A DNA stretch of 64,000 nucleotides from Macrobrachium rosenbergii (GCF_040412425.1 NC_089763.1:58704415-58768414), one strand, 5' to 3'. Positions 38,015 to 54,162 are shown, numbered from the stretch's first letter. Notes: generated by a model from the sequence alone, not told the origin. Made by a program: numbers and translations.

Positions 38015-38056
38015 CAACCCAGCACTGCTCTGGAAAATCTCTGAATGACGACCAAT

Positions 38057-38059
<3 letters not shown>

Positions 38060-38144
<85 letters not shown>
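38060..38144. repeat. (TC)n microsatellite
   Basis: About 42 pure CT units. Confidence 0.97.
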
Positions 38145-38147
<3 letters not shown>

Positions 38148-38229
38148 CCTGTTAAGATAGTTGCTTCAGTTACATTGCCGGCATTTTTGATGTTTTATAT
38201 TTCACAAAAGCATCGGGAGTGTCTCTATT

Positions 38230-39005
38230 CATCCCAGCCATCTCAAAAACAACTGATTAGACTCTAACATCTGTCATTTTTGACATTTTATTTTTCACCC
38301 TGCTCACTCCCCCTTCTTATCAGGGCTGAACTTGGACTTGAAGGGCATTGGGAGTTTCACTATTAATCTCAGCAACCTCAAAAACTGTGGATTAGACACT
38401 AATATCTGTAGTTTTCGGTTATTTTTACATGTCACCACCTTCCCACCCCTTCCCACCCCTCTTCCTATCGGGACTGAACTCAGACTTAAAGGACGTCATG
38501 ATTGTCACTATTCTTCTCAGAGACCTAAAAACACTATGGGTTTTCAGTTATTTTTACATGACCCCCCTTCCTATCAGGCTGAACTTTGATTTGAAGGGCA
38601 TCAGGAGTGTCATTATTCATCTCAGCAACCTGGAAAACTATGGATTAGACACTAATATCTGTCACTTTTAATTATTTTTGTGTCACCCCATTCCCACCCC
38701 TTCTCATCCCCCTCACTATTGGGGCTGAACTTGGACTTAAAGGGTATCAGGAATGTCACTATTCTTCTCAGAGACCTCGAAAACTATAGATTAGACACTA
38801 ATATCTGTCATTTTTGTCATTTTTACATGTCACCACCTTCCCAACCCCTTCTCACTCCCCTTTCTATCAGGGCTGAAGTTAGACTTGCAGGGCATTGGGA
38901 GTGTCACTGTTAACCTCAGGGACCTCGAAAACTATAGATTAGACACTAATGTGTGTTGTTTTGGTTATTTTTACATGTCACCCACCTTCCCACAACCCCC
39001 CCCCC
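38230..39005 (+). repeat. ~146-bp tandem repeat, about six units
   Basis: ATTAGAC recurs at 38255, 38391, 38644, 38790 and 38938, each inside (A)AAACTATAGATTAGACACTAAT-TCTGT, followed by TTATTTTTACATGTCACC, a C-rich segment, a CTATC-GGGCTGAA(C/G)TT segment and a GGGCAT-GGAGTGTCACTATT segment. Spacings are 136, 253 (one unit with an internal deletion), 146 and 148. Frames of up to 85 codons run through several units, but their stops fall at different places, so they are not evidence of a protein. Confidence 0.9.
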
Positions 39006-39130
39006 AACCTTTGGTGCCAGTGATGTCTTACCCCCACAGTGTTCTTTTCAAGTTAGTTGGTAAGTCATCCGTATACCAAGTTTGGTTGAAATTACCTAGT
39101 GCGTTTCAGAGTGTATGTGGAACATAAACA

Positions 39131-39880
<750 letters not shown>

Positions 39881-40603
39881 AGGAATTTCGAGGATTAGAA
39901 ACAGTGTGACTGATATGGAAGAACTTTTGCAACAGATCACTTTACCTTGTAGAAGAGGTGGTTTCTGCAAGAAATGGCAGCGGAGGAAGGGCTGGGCTTC
40001 ACTGGTAAAAATACTGAGGGTTCCTACTAGATAAGGACCACGTGGTAGTGCATGCTCTCTGAAGGAGGTGCGTCCAGTGATGTGTCTCTCCCACGCGTCC
40101 CACAATGTCTCCCTGTTGGTTCCTCAGTCAGTCCCGTATATGAGGTTGGTCAAGGGGCTGGAGGATACTTACAGGTAGATGGGGGTTGGTTCATCTATGA
40201 CTAAGTCCCGGATGCAGGCCAGCTGTCCTTTTCTCTCAATAGGAATTTCAAGGATTAGTTCAGTGTGACTGACATGGAAGAACTTCTGCAACAGATCACT
40301 TTACCTTGTAGAAGAGATGGCTTCAGCGAGAAATGGCGGCAGAGGAAGGGCTGGGCTTCACTGGTAAAAAATACTGAGGGGTCCTTACAAGATAAGGACC
40401 ACGTGGTAGGGCATGCTCTCTGAAGGAGATGCGTCCAGTGATGTGTCTCTCCCTCGCGTCCTACAGTGTGTCTCCCTGTTGGTTCCTTGGTCAGTCCCTT
40501 ATTTGAGGTTGGTCAAGGGGCAGGAGGATACCTACAGGTAGATGGGGGTTGGTTCATCTATGACTAAGTCCCGGATGCAGGCCAGCTGTCCTTTTCTGTC
40601 AAT
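39881..40603. repeat. 360-bp direct tandem duplication
   Basis: AGGAATTTCGAGGATTAG at 39881 recurs as AGGAATTTCAAGGATTAG at 40241, and the two 360-bp units agree at roughly 93-95% up to 40603 (shared TTGCAACAGATCACTTTACC, GGATGCAGGCCAGCTGTCCT). A weak 100-codon minus-strand frame spans unit 1 only. The function is unknown. Confidence 0.95.
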
Positions 40604-42058
<1,455 letters not shown>

Positions 42059-42059
42059 A

Positions 42060-42283
42060 TGTATGTATGATAGCTCAGTGGTAACGTCGACTGGAGTTGC
42101 TGGATAAGTTCTCTGTCGAGGGTTCGTGACCTGGCAGTACCAATCCATTTATCACTTATAAATTCCCCTTCGGTGATAATTCTCCGTCGGAGATATTCCC
42201 GAGGTAGCGTGAATATGATATTAAGCGACATTTGTAGCTTCCTGATTGTATATAAATCACGGTGTGATAAAAAAATTTCGTAT
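42060..42283 (+). mobile_element. tRNA-derived SINE family C
   Basis: A tRNA-like head at about 42066-42142 contains TAGCTCAGTGGTAACG (A box) and GAGGGTTCGTGACC (B box) about 40 bases apart. The body that follows (CCCCTTCGGTGATAATTCTC, CGGAGATATTCCCGAGGTAG, TTAAGCGACATTTGTAGCTT) is one I recognise from decapod sequence. The element lies between two long TA arrays. It is not an intact tRNA: the acceptor arms do not pair and no CCA-proximal stem is visible. Confidence 0.8.
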
Positions 42284-42304
42284 GTATGTATATATATATG
42301 TATG

Positions 42305-42359
<55 letters not shown>
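42284..42359. repeat. (TATG)n-(TA)n microsatellite
   Basis: TATGTATG units pass into about 25 TA units at the 3' end of the SINE. Confidence 0.96.
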
Positions 42360-42364
<5 letters not shown>

Positions 42365-42520
42365 ATTTTTTGTCACTAGTACATGTGATATTTTTTCATG
42401 TTCACGAATAGTACGCCATAAAAACGTTTAATATCCAGTTTGATATACCTTGGGAATATTATACACACGAAGGGAAAATTTGATTGATAAATTTATATAG
42501 AAATAAATATGTATACATAC

Positions 42521-42579
<59 letters not shown>
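42521..42579. repeat. (TA)n microsatellite
   Basis: About 29 TA units. Confidence 0.96.
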
Positions 42580-42582
<3 letters not shown>

Positions 42583-42647
42583 TACGTATATATACATTAT
42601 ATGTACTGAGAAATCACAAAAGGTAAGCGCGCGATTTTGTTTATTAA

Positions 42648-42791
42648 CTGAAGCAACTAGGAAAGTTCAAATTGAAACGACAGAGTGCCAAGTATTTTTG
42701 TGTATTTTAACACATCTTCGAAGATGTGTTAAAATACACGAAAGTACTTGGCACTCTGTCGTTTCAATTTGAACTTTCCCAGTGGCTTCAG
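42648..42791. repeat. Spacerless palindrome, 72-bp arms
   Basis: Bases 42648-42719 are the reverse complement of 42720-42791 with about six mismatches and no spacer (centre CTTC|GAAG). Arm words: GAAAGTTCAAATTGAAACGA, CAGAGTGCCAAGTA, TGTATTTTAACACATCTTCG. TACATTATATGTA-like words flank both sides (42592-42604 and 42800-42812). I know the arm sequence as a common marine-invertebrate repeat that I associate with Penelope-type terminal repeats; here it occurs as an inverted dimer. Confidence 0.92.
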
Positions 42792-42810
42792 CTAATAATA
42801 CATTATATGT

Positions 42811-45217
<2,407 letters not shown>

Positions 45218-45291
<74 letters not shown>
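45218..45291. repeat. (GA)n microsatellite
   Basis: About 36 pure GA units. Confidence 0.97.
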
Positions 45292-45293
<2 letters not shown>

Positions 45294-45383
45294 CTCGAAG
45301 GCTGTCGTGGACTGACTACCAACGCTTGCAACTTTTTCGAAGGTAGATGCAAAACAAAGCTGTGTGGGTTTTTCCCATACAGC

Positions 45384-45484
<101 letters not shown>

Positions 45485-45705
45485 ACAATAATAGATTAGC
45501 AAGAAGCCTGCCCATAACAGAATCGCTAAGAGCATATGTCGATTTAAAGGTCAAATGATAGAATCTGCTCTAATCAAATGAGCAAACATATGGGAATATC
45601 TCCCAAGGATCTTTGAATTCTAGTGCTGTCAACCACATAATTCTACAACACGTATTAATGAAGATGGAAAGAGGTAATCATGGGTCAGCCGTCTCCTAAT
45701 CTTGA

Positions 45706-45895
<190 letters not shown>

Positions 45896-46806
45896 TGGCT
45901 ACTTTTAAATGGTGATAATAATTAATGTTTTGGGTGAGGTATGTAGACGATATTTTAACTTTCTGGTTATCTCTGTTCTCATGAATTTTCCTCTCTTAAT
46001 TATTTTCCCCCAGCAATCTAGCCCCCTTCAAAACAGATTTCCACAAGGTCATCTCTATTCCCACTCACTCCAGATACTGGAGCCTATAACCTACGCCACC
46101 TCTTTCTTCATCACTTTAACATTCTCCATCATTTTAACATTGAAACTTGCGTCACAGCTCTCGGGCCCCGTTTGCTAGGTCCGTGGTGACACTAAACCTG
46201 AACACTCCCCCGTCCACCTAGTTGTAAATGGGTATCAGCATCTGCTGGAGTTAAGAAAATATGGTGTGGGGGCCAACAACCTCATCCTTAGAGAATTGTG
46301 AAAATATGGAAAGTTGAACCCCTCTGTCGCCACCCGTTGCAAAGGAAAAAAAAAAAAAAGATGTTTGGAGCCTGCACACACACACATATATTGTTTGTGG
46401 TTCCGCACTGAAAATCGTTTAAACTTTCGGGAAGTAAGTTTTGCTGTTACATACCACAAATTTCTGTCTTTTTGTTTTTCATGCTGAAAATTGCAGTGCA
46501 TTACTTATATATCATTAAATTTATTCGATGAAAGACTTGCAAACAATTTACTACATGTCTGAGATTTGGAAGAATGCTATCGCTGAGTAAATGCTAAGCT
46601 AAATATATGAAAATGCAAAATAACCAAAGTTCAGAAGAGAAGAGAATTGTTACTGTTTGGTCGGATCAGACGAAATATCTCGAGTGAGAAGAGGAGAGAG
46701 AGAGAGAGAAGAGAGAGAAAAGAATCCGAGTGAGTGAGATAAGAAGAGAGGAGCGGGAAGAGGATACATCGGATTTACTCCAATGGTGGACAGGATTATA
46801 TTGCAG

Positions 46807-46808
<2 letters not shown>
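45896..46808. other. Unannotated DNA with GA-rich patch
   Basis: A purine-rich GAGAGA/GAAGAG patch lies at 46686-46760, facing the pyrimidine array that follows. No gene recognised. Confidence 0.4.

Positions 46809-46860
<52 letters not shown>
46809..46860. repeat. (TC)n microsatellite
   Basis: About 25 CT units. With the GA patch at 46694-46720 it forms a weak inverted simple repeat. Confidence 0.95.
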
Positions 46861-46862
<2 letters not shown>

Positions 46863-49167
46863 ATTCCCTTTGAAATTTTGTTTCCCTAACAACCTCTTTC
46901 CCTCCCAAATCGGACCAGTTCCTGCCGGCTAATGGCCAGAGGAAACAGTGGGTTTACTGCCAGTTTTTGCGCCATGTACCAAATTGCTTTTAATGACAAA
47001 ACTGGATTGCCTAGCGATGGGATATTAGGATTTTCTTATTTATTTTTATATTATTTGTAGCCCTCCCAAAATTTTCTCCCATCCTCTTCTTCCCCCCTAT
47101 TTCCTTTTCTAACTAGTCCGATAGGGCTAAATAGGAGCAGTCAATAAGGTTGCTGGGGTTGAGGAGAGGAGGTGCGGATATCTGAAATAGCGTCTAAAAT
47201 TTCATTATTTTGATGGAAATCATTTTAGAGTTGTTGCTTTTACTTGTGTTGTATTAAGCTGATATAGGTATGCTTAGTTTTGGGCGTTACAGAATTTCCA
47301 TGTGATAGTGTGTGGACCCAATTTTTTTTCTTTAAATACTCTTATGTTTACGGGTATGTGACCGATTGTTGCTCCTTCCCTTGATTTCATTTTTATTTGA
47401 ATTTTTGCAAAATTTCACAATATAGGTAACTAATTTTTTCACGGAGATTTTATTATTCACGTTGATTTTAGAATTTTTATGCATGTGTTTGTTATTCAAC
47501 AGGGAAAAATATATTATTAATATTATTATTATATTGTTATTTTACTGATAAATCACGCGTTTTCCCATACAAGGGGATTACTCTGGAAAATATTAGCCTT
47601 ATGATTCTTCGCATGATATTGATTTTCTTTGTATTTATGGTTAAAGCATACTTTGGTTGCCGTATTTGGTTTTGCTATCAGGTGGAAGTAAATCAGGCAG
47701 TGTATTATATTATGGAATCACTTTTAAGACTAGAAAAGTGGTTTGATTGAGCAACATTTCGGAAAATTACAATTTTCAATATGCTTGAAATGAAATGTGT
47801 TTCGTGTATGTTTTTATTTCCCCCAATATATTGTGATGGTAAAACGTCGACAGGGAAAATCTGGTTTATGTTTTCGTTTGGAAATGGTCACAAAACCGTC
47901 ATCAGGCTCAAGCAGAACAATTAAGTAAGTATATTAAGCATTATGTAAAAAACGTAAACCTCAGCTGATAAATTCGCATGAAATTAAGACCAAAAGGTGT
48001 GGTTTTTTAAAGTTGTTTAACATTTCTTTAAGTTACTGTAATAAAAAAATGTTTAAGGACAGCATTCTAAACTTTTGATTAAAATCACCAAGCTGTGTAT
48101 ATTTTACCACTCATCCCTAAATAACTATTTTTGGATGAGAGTTACTTGCAACAAGGCTTCATTTCAACAGATAAGAAATATATTGATTAGGGAAGTCTGA
48201 CACACATACAGAAAGTCTTTGCCGTTGATATCAAATTGTATTATAGCTTTTCATTCTTGTATCTTCATGAGTTTTCATATGCATGGTTCATATTTATGTT
48301 AAACATGGATCTGACCAAATGCAACTTAAATTTGGTCTTATGATCTGTTCACTTACGCTCAGAAAATAGTTTCCTCACATGCTCAGATTGTCAACGTGAA
48401 ATATTAATTTTGTGATTAATTTTTCACGGAAAATGGGTTGCAGTAACTTGTAAGAAATTTCAAAATAAGGCACGCAAAATATGGGGATCTGTAAGATTAA
48501 AAAAATAGGGTTCGTACTTCTTTTGCGACTCACGTGCTGGTTTTGAAGGACTCCATAAGGCATTTGCTGTTATAAAATTGTCTTGCCAAATACCATGTAA
48601 GGTTACAGAATAAGACGAAAGTTTTAAGAGGGGAAAGATGATGGGGTCCTTGCATTGTAAATAAGAAAAACGAAGAAAATTGCATTTATGGCAGCAGTTT
48701 CAGGACTGGTCTAACACGCAAAATCAAAGGATTCAGAAGAAAAAGGTAGTGTGTTAAATTAAACTTAATTTAAAGGACTCTTAGATGTGACATGGCTAGT
48801 GCAATGTCTCCATAAGTCTTAAAGCTACCTCAATCATCTTTCTTATCTGAAAAAATGCACTTTTCCAGAAATGTTTTACACCTTGCTCTAGTCATTTGAA
48901 TTCTGTACAGCAGTAATTCACTTGTAATCTCATCAACCTTTTAAATATCTTTCTTACTTCATTAGCATTAACAGAAGTATTCATAAGTTCTCTTTAATTG
49001 AGTCTATTCATATATCACTCAGATCTGTGTCTCTTCAATTTCTTATGTCCAACTTCTTTTCAGAGTACTTACTTTGTGTGAGGATTCCATTTAAGGTCAG
49101 TCTCTAAGAATAAAAAAAAAAGGTCCAGGAAAAAGGAAGGGTGTTGCTTAACCATGGATAAAAAGTA
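46861..49167. other. AT-rich DNA, nothing recognised
   Basis: No open frame above about 60 codons, no repeat and no element end that I can name in this 2.3-kb stretch. Confidence 0.45.
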
Positions 49168-49311
49168 CTCGCAGGAAAGGTGGAAGGAATGATTGCAGAC
49201 ACTGAACTTTCGTCTCTATTTTAAGACCTGGTCACAGTTACCTGTGATCAGGTCTTAAAATAAAGACGAAAACTCAGTGCCTGCAATCATTCCTTTCACC
49301 TTTCCTGCGAG
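49168..49311. repeat. Palindrome, 70-bp arms and 4-base loop
   Basis: Bases 49168-49237 match the reverse complement of 49242-49311 with about seven mismatches; the loop is TTAC. Arm words: CTCGCAGGAAAGGTG, GGAATGATTGCAG, TTCGTCT-TATTTTAAGACC. Like the palindrome at 42720 it is an inverted dimer of a dispersed repeat and shares with it the TTCGT..TATTTTAA core next to the centre. Confidence 0.92.
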
Positions 49312-49979
49312 CCCATATATTCATATGCCACTGGACCGTTGTGGTACTGGATTAACCATAGATGAAGAGAGAGACTTACCTTTTAACAAAGCAGTCCAAG
49401 GATAACTGATTACTGCTGAGCAAATATTACAAGAGTTGGCCTCATGGCTGCTCCGAGGTCACCTAATAGGAGGAAATCTTTCCTTAAATTCTATGAAACA
49501 GCAGCTGAAATACTTTTGAGCATCAGAGGACACGGTGTGTACATATTTGAAATATGAACGGTTTAGTCTTTTTTCAACAGCATGAACAATGAGGTATTCT
49601 GAATCAGTTCATTGACAAAAAAAAAAAAAGGAAAAGTGTAGGTAAGAGAACAGAAATAAGATGAACACCACTAGGTAAGGGGAAAAGGGTTGACATCAAC
49701 GACGACAACAGATAAAACGACATTCAAGTAAAAAACTGAAAATGAGGTTGCAAAGAGAGTGAGCATAGCCATAAACACGATCTACAGAATCCTGCAGAGA
49801 GGACAAACATACTTGAGACCGAAAACAAGTTAACCACTATATCTTACACTGTGAAAACTATACTTACGTACCAAGGGAACCATGTTTGACTTCAGGCGTT
49901 TAAGAAAATACAAGTTAAGTAAACTTTGTAAAATTGTGGGCACAGCAGAACTTGATACATTTAAACATTCGTTGTAAAG
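49312..49979. other. Unannotated DNA
   Basis: Possibly the 3' continuation of the minus-strand LINE that ends near 49980, but I see no motif. Confidence 0.35.
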
Positions 49980-51058
49980 ATTAGAAGGCTTGTTGTAATT
50001 AGGGATAGGCTGAATCTGAGCCTGCTGTCAAGAGAAGAGAATAGTATATAATTTAACCATTATGTGTAAAACAAGAAAGTACAGTTGTCAGTTCATGATC
50101 AGACTCCTTGAGGAATCAAGGATTAACATGATCCATGCCAGATGTGCCTCCAGGTTTTAAGGACGTGTGAACCCTGAGGACATTTTGAGTAGAAAATATT
50201 GAGAAAGGCTTAGGATTAGAGAGGAGTAAAGTATAAGGATCAGGAGCCTTAAAATTCTTGAGAGAAGAGTTAACTTAGAAGTTGGTAGGTGTAAACTGTG
50301 ACTCTAAATTGGAGAGTAAGCTGTAGGTACATTAGGAAGAAAGTTAGATTTGCGATATTATTGACAACTTTGCTGGTAAAGACTAGAAATTTTTTTCAGC
50401 AGGGCACAAGATCAGGTAATCAGATACCCTCCTAGTATAAGAGAACTTCTTCCTTCAAATGATAGAAGTACAGCAAACCCTATCAGATAGAAAAAGGAGC
50501 TTGAAGACAAGTAGAGAGGATGGGACCAATCTTTTGCCACCTCACATCCTTTCAGTTGAATGGTTAAGGAGCATTCATGATCAAACCAAGGGTTAAAAAG
50601 GAAACAAGTTGCAACAGAAAAAGGAATGCATGCCTCAGTAAACAAGGTTAAGACCTTACTGACACTGGGCTCCATGGGGGTAAGGTTTGGGCTTCGTAAG
50701 CAACAATTCCTGCATGGAAAATCAATAGAGGTCCAAGTGTTATCCTTGCTGAGAATTCAAGTACCAAAGTCAGTGTAGTAAGGAGGGGAATGGGTTGGGA
50801 AGATATAGAAGCTGAAGTAACAGAATTATAGGACAAAGATCTGCCAAGCCACGAGGGGAAAATGTTTAAGAGGAGTAGTTGGAAGCGCTTGATGTATATC
50901 AGTGACTCGAGGTAGAGGACATTAGTGAGTGGATCAAAGGAGAGCAGTGAACAGCTTATAGAATTCAGCCAGCAACAGAAAAAATAGAGTATAATAAAAG
51001 TTGTAAGGAAGATTTTTTTTTTTTTTGCTTCATAAAGATGAGATGTCATAATACACAA
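49980..51058 (-). mobile_element. LINE relic: end of endonuclease and start of RT
   Basis: Minus strand, high to low: an endonuclease-like region (51058-50648) with broken frames, VSKVLTLFTEACIPFSVATC leading to PWFDHECSL at about 50560-50545 (family ...IP......PWW...C......), a linker, then FKAPDPYTLL and TSLKPGGTSGMDHVNP.FLKE near 50250-50120 (family V...L..L...KASGPDGI....LK.CA.EL....), and YNKPSNL near 50015 (family NYRPI.L). The order EN, PWW, KASGPDG, NYRPI fits CR1/Jockey-type LINEs. In-frame stops are frequent and the catalytic palm is absent. Confidence 0.55.
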
Positions 51059-52239
51059 ATTTAGCTATTTATGTGCTGATATTTAGAATAAACATAATTG
51101 CCAATTTTGACTGTAGAATTTGAAAGGTTGTAATTAAGAGATTTGCAAAGGATTTTGTGTAGCTTCTCTACATAGCTGGATTTCGGAGAAGAGAATATTA
51201 ATGAATGTTGAGGCTAAGCGATTTTGCAGAGATCATGGACCAGAAACCAGACACTTGAATATAATGTTAGAAAAGTAAAAGGAAAACTACTGCTGTTGGA
51301 AGAGTCCACCTGGGAATATAATGCCCAAGATGTGGTTGGACGTGGGCCCCATGTGCGCACTTTTCATGATGAATGAGTTGTGAAAAGAGTTATTATTATG
51401 ATGAGAAGGTGTTATGTTCAGTTTTGTAAGATTTATAAGGAAAGGAAATGTGTAGAGAATATGCCATACTATTTAGTGTAGGCAAGGTAAATAATGGCCT
51501 TACCAAGACAGAATGTGATATCAGACTGTTACTGGTCCTAAAAGGTGCTACTTCGTAGAGTGAAAAGAGAGAGAACCGATCAAGGTGAATGAGAATAGTC
51601 TTTCTAAATTTGAACCATGCTTTGATAAACATTTATCAGATTCCTAATTATTTAAAAAAAAATAGACTAATAAAAAAGGTTGTTTACATCATTTCCTTCA
51701 AATTTCAAAGTGTATATAGGCCAAATATTGTTTTACACCTTTTGCTTTTAACTTCAAAGTCTATAGTACATAGGCATTGAGTTGCTACAGTGAAGTATGG
51801 TCAAGAATGGGACAGGTTTTACAGAAGGCCAATTGTTTTTTGGTATATTGCAGTATTAATATTACTTATCTAATGAGAATGTCATTATTGTCACAAATCA
51901 CAAACGAGCCTGCTCTACTCGTTTTCTCATCGGCTGGCTGTCATAGCCGCCTTCCTCTCCTATGTTTCTCAGCCTTGTCCTTGGTCGCTCAATCTGGTAG
52001 ATGCAGCAGTTCTGTTTGTAAGGGGTTAGGTTTAAGCAAAACTTATGGTTACCAGTACTTGAGTTTTCTGGTGGTTAGCTGCGTCAAGGATTACCTGCTT
52101 AAGATTAGAACCACACAGTTAGACTAGAAAAAAAAGTCAAGGTTTCTCTTTAGGAGAATTATTTTCGTGGACAATTAGCCATGAGTCAAAGATCAGTGTA
52201 TTAAAATTTGGTGATGATATGGGTTAAGAGAAAGAAACA
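51059..52239. other. AT-rich DNA without a supported gene
   Basis: The 116-codon frame at 51777-52127 has no recognised domain; it is Ser/Leu-rich. Nothing else recognised. Confidence 0.4.
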
Positions 52240-52640
52240 TTTCAATTTAATGAGATATGTTTCGTAAAATGGCATTTCTCTATTTTATCTGAATTTAAGA
52301 GTAAGAAGGATTGAAATGATGGTAATGTTTATAAGATGAATTGGTAAAACGGTAACACAAGCGAAGAGCTGAATTAGTGTTTTCATATATATTGGCCATG
52401 TTGAGGGAATGAAGAAAGTAGAGGGATGAAAAATTAGGATGCTAAATTGTTCGGATGATTCAGGAGAGGAACACCAGAACTAGAATATGCCGAATTTATG
52501 AAATGGAAGAGATATTGGAAAAGAATGGCCCAAGTACCTAGGAAGTGAAGAAGGGCATACAACATAGAGATGAATGGAAAGAGTTGGACTATTTGCTGAG
52601 GAAATTATATGTAATACATATGTACCACAGCACCCACGCC
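52240..52640 (+). mobile_element. Possible RTE-type LINE tail
   Basis: Across frames, YIGHVEGMKKVEG near 52389-52427 resembles the RTE end motif W.GHVERM...R, followed by a Glu/Lys-rich segment (near 52470-52560) and DEWKELDYLLRKLY near 52572-52612, where such elements often have DR..WR. The match is weak and unaligned. Confidence 0.35.
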
Positions 52641-53064
52641 CACGAGCAAATATAATTCGAAGGTATTCGTGTTAATTATATGTTAAAACTGTCCACGAAC
52701 TAAACAGATGCAAATTTAATATCGATTGCGTCAGTTGCCATAAATGGTTGGGGTACTACAGAGCCTCTTATGTAACCTTTGTTGCTGCCCTTCTCATAGT
52801 TTTATAATGAAAAAATTAGTAGGAAACGAAAATGGTTTAGATTGGGATAATGATAAGAATCTCAGAATTTATAGATGCAGCAGTTAAAGTTTAATCAGTG
52901 AAATACTGAAAGATCTAGATAGTTAACTTAATACAAGATTTCTGTAGTTAACTTGAAAGGATGGAACATATATCTAGAGATATGAAACCTGAGCTAAATC
53001 TTGTTAGAGGGTAGTGAAGACAGCATGCACATAGGATGAAATAACCCTATCTGTTGTTGGTGTA

Positions 53065-53545
53065 ATGTGGTCAGGTTTTGGAGAGATTAGGGAACAGTGA
53101 TATCCACTTACATGTAATAAAGTTCCACTGTTCACCTGCCCATATCATACACCATTTTTATGCTGTTCTCTTCTCTTTTCCAGTGTTTTTCCAGTTTGAC
53201 CGACATAAAAGCTATCACAGGAGTTCACATGGAATTTTATATACACGACGTTTTAATATTGTCGGGAGAGTTCTTTTTAAGTGTATGCTTCTTTATTTTA
53301 TTGTTCTTAAGCGCTACATTTACTCCAAAATTTCAAAGTAGATGGGAATATCTTTCTCATTATTTTAAAGTGGTACAAGCAAACTTTTTTGTGTTGTAGT
53401 TTCTTTTTATTTTGATACAAAGTCCTTTTTGCCGCTTCTGATGATTTGTCTAACATATATATTTCAGTTTCTTGCCTGTATTCCTAATCTTACATATTTC
53501 ATCATCAATATATTCGGGGCTACAAACACATAATGCATACAATCA
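53065..53545 (-). mobile_element. Penelope-like element, RT thumb and GIY-YIG (relic 3)
   Basis: Minus strand, high to low: EYIDDEICKIRNTGKKLKY near 53510-53455 (family EYI..EI..I...G..L.YP), FPSTLKFW and FGVNVALKNNKIKKHTLKK near 53350-53280 (family F.....VVFK......L..L.NSP), then VNSCDSFYVGQTGKTLEKRR near 53240-53180 and EQHKNGV.YGQVNSGTLLHV down to about 53110. The C..FY.GQTGK..E.R...H pattern is the catalytic core of the GIY-YIG nuclease, with one TGA stop replacing Arg after V. It is the best-preserved Penelope fragment in the window but lacks the RT palm. Confidence 0.85.
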
Positions 53546-53838
53546 ACTGGCCAGGGGCAAAAAAAAAAAAAAAAAAGAAGGAATATCATTGGGTCTAGCT
53601 TTATAATAGAAAGCTGTGGCCATAACAAGAATATCAGTCAAGGCATGTTCAAACTTATTAAAACAATTTCAAGAGAAATTTGTGAAATTTTTAAATTTTA
53701 AGAAACGTATTAGATATTTATGGAAAAAGGATTATCCCATTTGTAAACAGTACAGGCCGGAGTGCTAATGAGTTTCTTTGCTCTTCTCACTCCAACGGTT
53801 TTGTATGTTTGACTCTACTGTGATTTCTACCTTCGTTG
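53546..53838. other. Unannotated DNA between Penelope relic and ribozyme-like block
   Basis: An A run at 53558-53576 is the only simple feature. Confidence 0.4.
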
Positions 53839-53913
53839 ATGACTTGGAAACAAAGATGAAAAAATTGGACAGGCTGCAGGTCCTGACCGGTTTCGACTTT
53901 GTTTCCAAGTCAT
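53839..53913 (-). ncRNA. Hammerhead-ribozyme-like block in an inverted repeat
   Basis: Arms 53839-53855 (ATGACTTGGAAACAAAG) and 53897-53913 (its complement) flank 41 bases. On the minus strand 53912-53885 reads TGACTTGGAAACAAAG, then TCGAAACCGGTC: a possible stem II (GACTT/AAGTC), GAAA, the self-complementary ACCGGT and a C cleavage position, the layout of the minimal type I hammerheads described in Penelope-like elements. The required CTGATGA box is degenerate (TAAATGA), so this copy is probably inactive or only a relic. Confidence 0.4.
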
Positions 53914-54158
53914 TTACAGTGTCTTGGGACGATGACATTAATCCTACATCCTGCCACCGGATTTATAAGGGGCTTATGAACCTGGTGGTGAGGTGGGTGT
54001 GGTAAGGTACACCCAGTGTGGAGTAGGGCTTGGTGTAGCAACCTCTTGAACACCCAATCGAAATCATTATATGCAAAAGTAGCAGAGGGGTAGGTGTGTT
54101 TTCATATGGATTCAAGGCTTGTAGTTGTGAGGATATGCCAGAAGGTATAATTAAATTA

Positions 54159-54162
<4 letters not shown>

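Noticed and set aside
38041..38158. Direct repeats that could suggest a CRISPR array (also at 38230-39005)
   Set aside because: Units are contiguous or carry no unique spacers of constant length, and the genome is eukaryotic.
42066..42142. Functional tRNA gene
   Set aside because: A and B boxes are present but the acceptor and D arms do not pair and a SINE body follows directly; it is the tRNA-like head of a SINE.
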